From assembly GCF_000718325.1 (NCBI RefSeq), contig NZ_JOFV01000018.1, forward strand, positions 1 through 64,000: a stretch of 64,000 nt of DNA, in the 5' to 3' direction. The position numbers and the translations under genes were made by a program. Each line of letters opens with the position of its first letter. The first letter of the stretch is position 1. The stretch is from Oerskovia turbata. Lineage in GTDB: Bacteria; Actinomycetota; Actinomycetes; Actinomycetales; Cellulomonadaceae. Positions 59,307 through 64,000 of this stretch are shown piece by piece. Below the pieces are notes generated by a model that saw only the letters and a list, made by a program, of their open reading frames with translations, did no database searches and had not been told where the DNA came from.

Positions 59307-60044
59307 ATGGGTTTGCTGAGCTGGTTCAAGGGTCGTCGGAAGAAGGCGGAGGCCGCACCGGTGGTGAGCGTCGCGTCCCTGTTCGACGTCACCCAGAAGA
59401 CCGCTGCCGACACCACCCCTGTGCAGGCACCGGGCCGCACGACGGCGCCGGCGGCTCCCGCCGCAGCGGCTGAGCGTGCGACGGCGCCCGTCGCGATCGC
59501 CGTCCTGGAGCCGGAGACCGCGCCGAAGGTCGAGGCGCCGGTCGTCGAGCGGCAGCCGGTCGCGGCGACCGACGTCGCCGAGGCCAGCGAGGTCGTCGAG
59601 GTCGTCGAGGTCGCCGAGGTCGCCGAGACGACGTCGGAGCCCGAGCCCGTCGCCGAGCCCGTGGTGCCCGAGCCCGTCACCGGGAGCACGCAGGCTCCTG
59701 AGGAGGTCGAGGTCGAGGTCGAGGTCGTCGAGACCGGGGCCGTCACGGTCGAGGTCGTCGAGTCGGTCGTCGTCGAGGAGGCCCCCGAGGCAGCGGCCGA
59801 GCCCGAGCCCGTCGCCCCCACCGCAGCCCCCGCCGCAGCCGCCCCCGCGGCGAAGACGTCCGCCACCCCCGAGGCCCCCGCGGCGCCGAAGAGCACCGGC
59901 TACCTCCTGCCGGGCGAGACGACCGCCGAGATCCGCACCTGGGCGCTCGCGAACGGTCACACCGTGAGCCCCAAGGGCCGCCTGCCCAAGGCCGTCCTCA
60001 CCGCCTACCGTGCGGCGAACGGTGAGGCCCCGGCAGCGGACTGA
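59307..60044 (+). CDS. Acidic-repeat protein with Lsr2-like DNA-binding tail
   Basis: A 245-residue protein. A basic start (MGLLSWFKGRRKKAEAAP) is followed by a long Ala/Val/Glu region with runs such as EVVEVVEVAEVAE and EEVEVEVEVVE. The last 45 residues (STGYLLPGETTAEIRTWALA, NGHTVSPKGRLP) match the Lsr2 C-terminal DNA-binding domain, in which a (R)GR-type segment reads the AT-rich minor groove; here it is KGR. The Lsr2 N-terminal dimerisation domain is absent. GAGAGG lies before the ATG. Confidence 0.75.
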   Translation: MGLLSWFKGRRKKAEAAPVVSVASLFDVTQKTAADTTPVQAPGRTTAPAAPAAAAERATAPVAIAVLEPETAPKVEAPVVERQPVAATDVAEASEVVEVVEVAEVAETTSEPEPVAEPVVPEPVTGSTQAPEEVEVEVEVVETGAVTVEVVESVVVEEAPEAAAEPEPVAPTAAPAAAAPAAKTSATPEAPAAPKSTGYLLPGETTAEIRTWALANGHTVSPKGRLPKAVLTAYRAANGEAPAAD

Positions 60045-60057
60045 GCCCAGGATCACC

Positions 60058-60077
60058 CGCCGGTCCATCGACCGGCG
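60058..60077 (+). terminator. Hairpin after the Lsr2-like gene
   Basis: CGCCGGTC (60058-60065) and GACCGGCG (60070-60077) form a perfect stem with a CATC loop, 14 bp after the stop codon. Confidence 0.7.
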
Positions 60078-60223
60078 TGCGACGGCGGCGTTCCCGGACC
60101 TGGCTCCGGGGGCGCCGCCGTCGTCGTGCCCGGGAAGGACACCCTGATGGCGAAGGTGGCCTGATCCTTTGGGGTGACCCCAGGTCGTCCCGACTGGCGA
60201 TGTGCGCCGCCCGCCCGCGCGCT

Positions 60224-60229
60224 TAGTCT
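60224..60229 (+). promoter_or_regulatory. Leaderless -10 of the histidine kinase gene
   Basis: TAGTCT ends 6 nt before the ATG at 60236; no ribosome binding site is present. Confidence 0.5.
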
Positions 60230-60235
60230 CACCGC

Positions 60236-61480
60236 ATGCCTCCTGCTCCGCCGATCCGCTACGTGCCCTACTCGGCCTTCGACCTGTCCTGGCGGCTGGG
60301 GGCCGCGTTCGGGTCCGGGGCCCTGCTCTTCCTCGTCTCCGCGGTCCTGACGGCGGAGGACCCTCAGGGGGCGACCTTCGAGCAGTGGGGGGTTGTCTTC
60401 CTGCTCGACCTCCTGCTCGGCGTCGTGGCGCTGGTCCTCCTCCCCGCGGTGCGTGCGGCACCGCTCACCGTGGCGCTCCTCATGGCGGTGATCGGGGGCT
60501 TCACGAGCTTCGGTGCCGGGGCCGTCGTGATCGCGCTGATCTCGCTCGCGACCCGTCGGCGGTGGCGGGAGATCGCGGGCGTCGGGGTCGTCTACATGGC
60601 GTCCAGCCTGGGGAACGAGGCACTCTTCCGGTCGATGATCCCCGAGTGGGCGCACACGCCGTGGTGGGTGTGGCTCGTCGTCGGGGCGCTCATGTACGGC
60701 CTGGTCGTCGCGATCGGCGTCTCGATCGGGCACCGCCGCGACCTCGCGGAGTCCTGGCGCGTGCGGGCCGTGACCGCCGAGCGTGAGCAGGCCGCGCGCG
60801 TCGACCAGGCACGGTCGACCGAGCGCACCCGGATCGCACGTGAGATGCACGACGTCCTGGCGCACCGCATCTCGCTCGTCGCGATGCACTCGGGGGCGCT
60901 CGCGTACCGCACGGACCTCACGCCCGAGGAGACCGCGGCGGCAGCGGGCGTGATCCGCGACAACGCGCACCTCGCGATGACCGAGCTGCGCGAGGTCCTC
61001 GGCGTCCTGCGCGAGACCGACGTCCCGGGCGCGGCCCCCGAGCGCCCGCAGCCGACGCTCGCCGCCCTGCCCGACCTGCTGGCCGAGGTGCAGGGTCCGG
61101 ACGGTGCCGACCCGGTCACGTGCGAGGTCTCCCCGGGCACCGCCGAGCACCTCGCCGGGCTGGGTGACCAGGTGAGCCGGAGCGCGTACCGCATCCTGCA
61201 GGAGTCGCTCACGAACGCCCGCAAGCACGCGCCGGGCGAGCCCGTCCGGGTCGAGATCGACGGCGCCCCGGGGGAGGGGCTCACGGTGCGGGTCGCCAAC
61301 CCGCTCGTCGCGGTCCTCGTGCCCGACGACGGCGGCGGTCCGCGCCCGTCCGGTGCGCCGCCGTCGGGCCTGGGGCTGACGGGGCTCGCGGAGCGTGCGC
61401 GGCTCACGGGCGGCGAGCTGACCGCCGGGCCGGACGGGGCAGGCCGCTTCGTCGTGAGAGCGTGGCTCCCGTGGACCTGA
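60236..61480 (+). CDS. NarL-type sensor histidine kinase
   Basis: A 414-residue protein. Four to five membrane helices (about 20-165) without a large outside domain suggest sensing within or at the membrane. The HisKA_3 dimerisation motif ERTRIAREMHDVLAHRISLV carries the phospho-acceptor His205. The ATPase part contains LQESLTNARKHAPG and a final GLGLTGLAERARL G-box. Its stop overlaps the response regulator, its cognate partner. Confidence 0.92.
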   Translation: MPPAPPIRYVPYSAFDLSWRLGAAFGSGALLFLVSAVLTAEDPQGATFEQWGVVFLLDLLLGVVALVLLPAVRAAPLTVALLMAVIGGFTSFGAGAVVIALISLATRRRWREIAGVGVVYMASSLGNEALFRSMIPEWAHTPWWVWLVVGALMYGLVVAIGVSIGHRRDLAESWRVRAVTAEREQAARVDQARSTERTRIAREMHDVLAHRISLVAMHSGALAYRTDLTPEETAAAAGVIRDNAHLAMTELREVLGVLRETDVPGAAPERPQPTLAALPDLLAEVQGPDGADPVTCEVSPGTAEHLAGLGDQVSRSAYRILQESLTNARKHAPGEPVRVEIDGAPGEGLTVRVANPLVAVLVPDDGGGPRPSGAPPSGLGLTGLAERARLTGGELTAGPDGAGRFVVRAWLPWT

Positions 61481-62175
61481 CCCCTCTGACCCCCGCCGCG
61501 CCCGAGGCCGCCCCCGAGGCCGCGCCCCTGCGTGTCGTCCTGGTCGACGACGACACGCTCGTCCGTGCGGGGCTGCGCCTCATCCTGGGCGGCGACCGGG
61601 CGATCGAGATCGTGGGCGAGGCCTCCGACGGGATCGCCGCGGTCTCGGAGATCGTCCGGACCCGGCCCGACGTCGTCCTCATGGACATCCGCATGCCGCG
61701 CCGTGACGGGCTCGCGGCTCTGGAGATCGCGCGGGCTGCCGACCCGGCGCTCAAGGTCATCGTCCTGACCACGTTCGACGCCGACGACATGGTGCTGACC
61801 GCGCTGCGGCTGGGTGCGGCGGGCTTCCTGCTCAAGGACACGCCGCCCGCCGAGCTCGTGGCGGCGGTCCGGCTCGTCGCGCAGGGGCGGTCGATGCTGT
61901 CGCCGTCGGTCACGCAGCAGCTCATCACGGCGGTCGCGCGTCAGCCCGTCGACGACCGCGAGGCCGCTGCGAAGGCACGTCTCGCGCGGCTGACCGAGCG
62001 TGAGCTCGAGGTCGCGGTAGCGATCGGGACGGGGCTGTCCAACGCGGACATCGCGGCGAGCCTGTTCCTGAGCATCGCGACGGTCAAGACCCACGTGGGG
62101 CGGGTGCTCGACAAGCTCGGGGCCGACAACCGCGTGCAGGTCGCGATCTGCGTGCACGACGCGGGGCTCGCGTAG
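61471..62175 (+). CDS. NarL/LuxR-type response regulator
   Basis: A 234-residue protein. The receiver domain shows the acidic pocket in VVLVDDDTLVRAG (Asp26-28), phospho-acceptor Asp72 in VVLMDIRMPRRDG, Thr at 100-101, and Lys122. The LuxR helix-turn-helix is ELEVAVAIGTGLSNADIAAS with TVKTHVGRVLDKLG. GTG at 61471 is the chosen start; another GTG nine bases earlier is possible. Target genes are not evident. The stop lies 4 bp from the convergent phosphatase gene. Confidence 0.92.
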   Translation: MDLTPLTPAAPEAAPEAAPLRVVLVDDDTLVRAGLRLILGGDRAIEIVGEASDGIAAVSEIVRTRPDVVLMDIRMPRRDGLAALEIARAADPALKVIVLTTFDADDMVLTALRLGAAGFLLKDTPPAELVAAVRLVAQGRSMLSPSVTQQLITAVARQPVDDREAAAKARLARLTERELEVAVAIGTGLSNADIAASLFLSIATVKTHVGRVLDKLGADNRVQVAICVHDAGLA

Positions 62176-62179
62176 CGGG

Positions 62180-63787
62180 TCAGGGCACCTCGTAGAGCAG
62201 CAGCGCGACGTCGTCCCGGGCGCCGTCGGCGAGGAGCTCGGCGAGCAGCGCGTCGGGCAGGTCGGAGGCGGGGCGTTCCTCGCGGATCGTGAGGGCTGCG
62301 TCGGCGAGCCGGCGCAGGCCCTCGGAGAGGTGCTCGCCGCGGCGTTCGACGAGCCCGTCGGTGTACAGCACGACGGCGTCTCCGCTCTCGAGCGGTGCGG
62401 TCGCCTCGGGGCGCGGCGCGGTGCTGAGGGCCAGGGGTGTGCCGCGCCCCTCGTTGAGCCAGCGCGTCTCGGCCTTGTTGACCACGAGCGGCGGCAGGTG
62501 GCCTGCGGCCGAGTAGGTGAGGGTGCGGGCGTCCTCGTCGACGATCGCGCACAGGACCGTCGCGAGCTCGGCGCCGGGCAGCGTCCGCGCGAAGCGGTCG
62601 AGGCCTTCGAGCGTGGCCGCGGGCCCCAGGTTCTCCAGGAGCAGGGCCCGGCTCGCGCTGCGGAGCTGTCCCATGACGGCCGCGGCGCGCAGGCCCTTGC
62701 CCACGCAGTCGCCCACGACCAGGCCGAAGCGTCCATCGGACAGGTCGACGACGTCGTACCAGTCGCCACCGATGAGGAGGCTGTCGTCGGCCGGGCGGTA
62801 GCGGGTGTGCCACCCCGGGGCCGTCGGGTCGTCGGGCAGCATCGCGTCCTGGAGGGCGTTCGCGACGTCGCGCAGCTCGCCGACCTGCCGGATCTGGGCG
62901 AGCGTGCTGCTCAGCGCGGTGCCGACCGCTGAGGCCACGAGCTGGAGGAACGAGCGCTGCTCGTCGTCGTCGGGGCGGCGCGGGTTTCCTTCGAGCACGA
63001 TCACGCCCGCGACGGAGCGGTCGCGGCTCGTGGCGAGGGGGGCGACGAGCGCGGGGCCGACCTGCTCGAGCCGACGCTCGTCCGCGACCTCGCGCAGGAC
63101 CTGCGACGGGACGGACTCGTCGTGGCGCTCGTGGGTCGAGGCGAACGGCACCAGCCCGGCCGACGTGTCGAGGTAGAGGTCCGCGCGGGTGACGTCGACG
63201 CTGCGCCCGAGCACCCCGACGGTCGCTGCCGCGAGCTCGTCGACGTCGCCCTGGAGTCGCTGGAGCGTCGCCGTGAGGGTGCCGAGGGTCTGGAGGCGGC
63301 GCGCGTCGACGACGTGGTCGGTGGTCTCGGTCGCGACGTCGAGGACGCCGCGGATGACGCCCTCGTCGTCACGCAGGGGGCTGTAGGAGAACGTGAAGGC
63401 GGTCTCCTCGTCGAAGCCCGACCGGTTCATGATCAGGGTCTGGTCCTGCGACCATGTGGGTTCGCCGGTCTTCAGGACCGAGTCGAACAGCGGTTCGATG
63501 TCCGGCCAGATCTCGGCCCACACCTCGCCCGCAGGGGCACCCATCGCGCCGGGGTGCTTGTCGGCGCCGAGCATGGGTCGGTAGCCGTCGTTGTAGAGCA
63601 TCACGAGGTCCGGTCCCCAGGCGATGAAGATGGGGAAGCGGGTGCTGAAGCACAGGCGCACGGCGGCGCGCAGCGTCTTGGGCCAGGTGTCGGGGGAGCC
63701 GATCGAGGTGGCGGACCAGTCGATCGACCGTGCCAGCTCACCGCTCTCGGTGCCCTGGGTGGCCAGGTCGAACCAGTCGGAACTCAC
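62180..63787 (-). CDS. PAS-GAF-PP2C (SpoIIE/RsbU-type) phosphatase
   Basis: A 535-residue protein in three parts. An N-terminal PAS-like domain (IAWGPDLVMLYNDGYRPMLG, about 20-160), a GAF domain (about 175-300), and a PP2C-type SpoIIE phosphatase with metal residues in LLIGGDWYDVVDL, FGLVVGDCVGKGL and DGARDDVALLL. Such proteins dephosphorylate anti-anti-sigma factors to control stress sigma factors; no partner is adjacent. The GTG start has a TATCAT hexamer 5 nt upstream, suggesting a leaderless transcript. Confidence 0.88.
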   Translation of the reverse strand: MSSDWFDLATQGTESGELARSIDWSATSIGSPDTWPKTLRAAVRLCFSTRFPIFIAWGPDLVMLYNDGYRPMLGADKHPGAMGAPAGEVWAEIWPDIEPLFDSVLKTGEPTWSQDQTLIMNRSGFDEETAFTFSYSPLRDDEGVIRGVLDVATETTDHVVDARRLQTLGTLTATLQRLQGDVDELAAATVGVLGRSVDVTRADLYLDTSAGLVPFASTHERHDESVPSQVLREVADERRLEQVGPALVAPLATSRDRSVAGVIVLEGNPRRPDDDEQRSFLQLVASAVGTALSSTLAQIRQVGELRDVANALQDAMLPDDPTAPGWHTRYRPADDSLLIGGDWYDVVDLSDGRFGLVVGDCVGKGLRAAAVMGQLRSASRALLLENLGPAATLEGLDRFARTLPGAELATVLCAIVDEDARTLTYSAAGHLPPLVVNKAETRWLNEGRGTPLALSTAPRPEATAPLESGDAVVLYTDGLVERRGEHLSEGLRRLADAALTIREERPASDLPDALLAELLADGARDDVALLLYEVP

Positions 63788-63872
63788 GACTCATGATAGG
63801 AGGTTTCGGCAGTGCGCCGTGCATCGTGTGCAGTGCACACTGGGCCCGTCGAGCGTCCTGGCCGCACCGAGC

Positions 63873-63920
63873 GTGCAGTTCGGGTGGTCCGGGTAGGGGT
63901 GCGGACGACCTGAACTGCAC
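63873..63920 (-). terminator. Long imperfect inverted repeat
   Basis: GTGCAGTTC-type arm at 63873-63891 and its near-complement at 63902-63920 pair at 17 of 19 positions around a 10-nt loop. It follows the stop of the regulator at the right edge and precedes the phosphatase start, so it probably terminates the former. Confidence 0.6.
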
Positions 63921-63935
63921 ACTTGGCGACCGGGT

Positions 63936-64000
63936 TCACCCGCGCTCCGGCAGCCCGACGAGCCCCGACTCGTACGCCGCGATCACGAGCTGCACGCGGT
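63936..64000 (-). CDS. C-terminal end of a LuxR-type response regulator (runs off right edge)
   Basis: Twenty residues are visible, reading RVQLVIAAYESGLVGLPERG before the stop. The RVQLVIAAYE(T/S)G ending is characteristic of NarL/LuxR response regulators after the helix-turn-helix. The rest lies outside the window. Confidence 0.65.
   Translation of the reverse strand, partial: RVQLVIAAYESGLVGLPERG

Noticed and set aside
1..64000. tRNA or rRNA genes
   Set aside because: No cloverleaf with conserved TTCGA-type T loops or rRNA segments was recognised on either strand; a covariance-model scan would be needed to exclude one fully.

Overview
The window is a high-GC actinobacterial chromosome segment. 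Gene order and protein similarity point to the Micrococcales, most likely Cellulomonadaceae or Promicromonosporaceae; this placement is an inference. The trxB / murJ / DUF6049 / NUDIX / CCA-transferase block and the ino1 / padR / ponA / rpsF-ssb-rpsR-rplI / dnaB block match gene orders that flank the replication origin in actinobacteria such as Mycobacterium tuberculosis. The left third is therefore probably core chromosome not far from oriC. No rRNA, tRNA or CRISPR array was seen.

1-23.6 kb, core. A leftward unit runs NUDIX, DUF6049, murJ, pseudokinase, then trxB. It faces a rightward CCA-adding enzyme. Two MFS exporters follow, then a padR-ino1 pair with a perfect palindrome in front of it, a PASTA-containing class A PBP, the S6/SSB/S18/L9 operon, a MATE exporter, and replicative helicase dnaB. 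dnaB carries a full-length 427-residue intein, and a tight cluster of DnaA-box-like sites lies upstream of it.

23.6-30.5 kb, mixed accessory. It holds a frameshifted gene, an AhpD-like protein, a VanZ-like protein, a TetR-GNAT-membrane operon with a clear operator, a 3'-truncated IS30-family element, a CmtR-type Cd/Pb sensor with a CadD transporter, and a DoxX protein.

30.8-37.9 kb, the least described part. A module is present twice: a 91-residue WXG-like protein, a WXG-like-headed larger protein, a lipoprotein, and an antisense PIN-domain protein. In copy A the large gene has an internal deletion; in copy B the large gene is intact (762 residues) but the lipoprotein is broken and internally duplicated and the PIN gene is truncated. 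A SUKH/SMI1-like gene and an unknown partner follow. This looks like a decaying and expanding effector/immunity-type locus related to type VII secretion substrates.

38-57 kb, ordinary accessory metabolism and regulation. It includes DUF1905, ArsR-SulP, DoxX, a TmpA-like flavoreductase membrane protein, a DUF305 lipoprotein, TetR/DUF4386, DUF4287, VOC, a uridine-kinase-like protein and a DUF4097 lipoprotein. A ROK-ChbG-GPH transporter operon for amino-sugar glycans follows, then an MBL-fold protein, a methyltransferase, a SRPBCC protein, ArfB, an MT0933-like small protein and a pentapeptide-repeat protein with a Cys-rich head.

57-64 kb. An AbiEi/AbiEii type IV toxin-antitoxin pair is followed by an acidic protein with an Lsr2-like C-terminal DNA-binding domain, a NarL-type two-component pair, a PAS/GAF/PP2C phosphatase, and the C-terminal end of another LuxR-type regulator running off the right edge.

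Many genes start at an ATG or GTG only 5-7 nt after a TAnnnT -10-like hexamer, suggesting widespread leaderless transcription.
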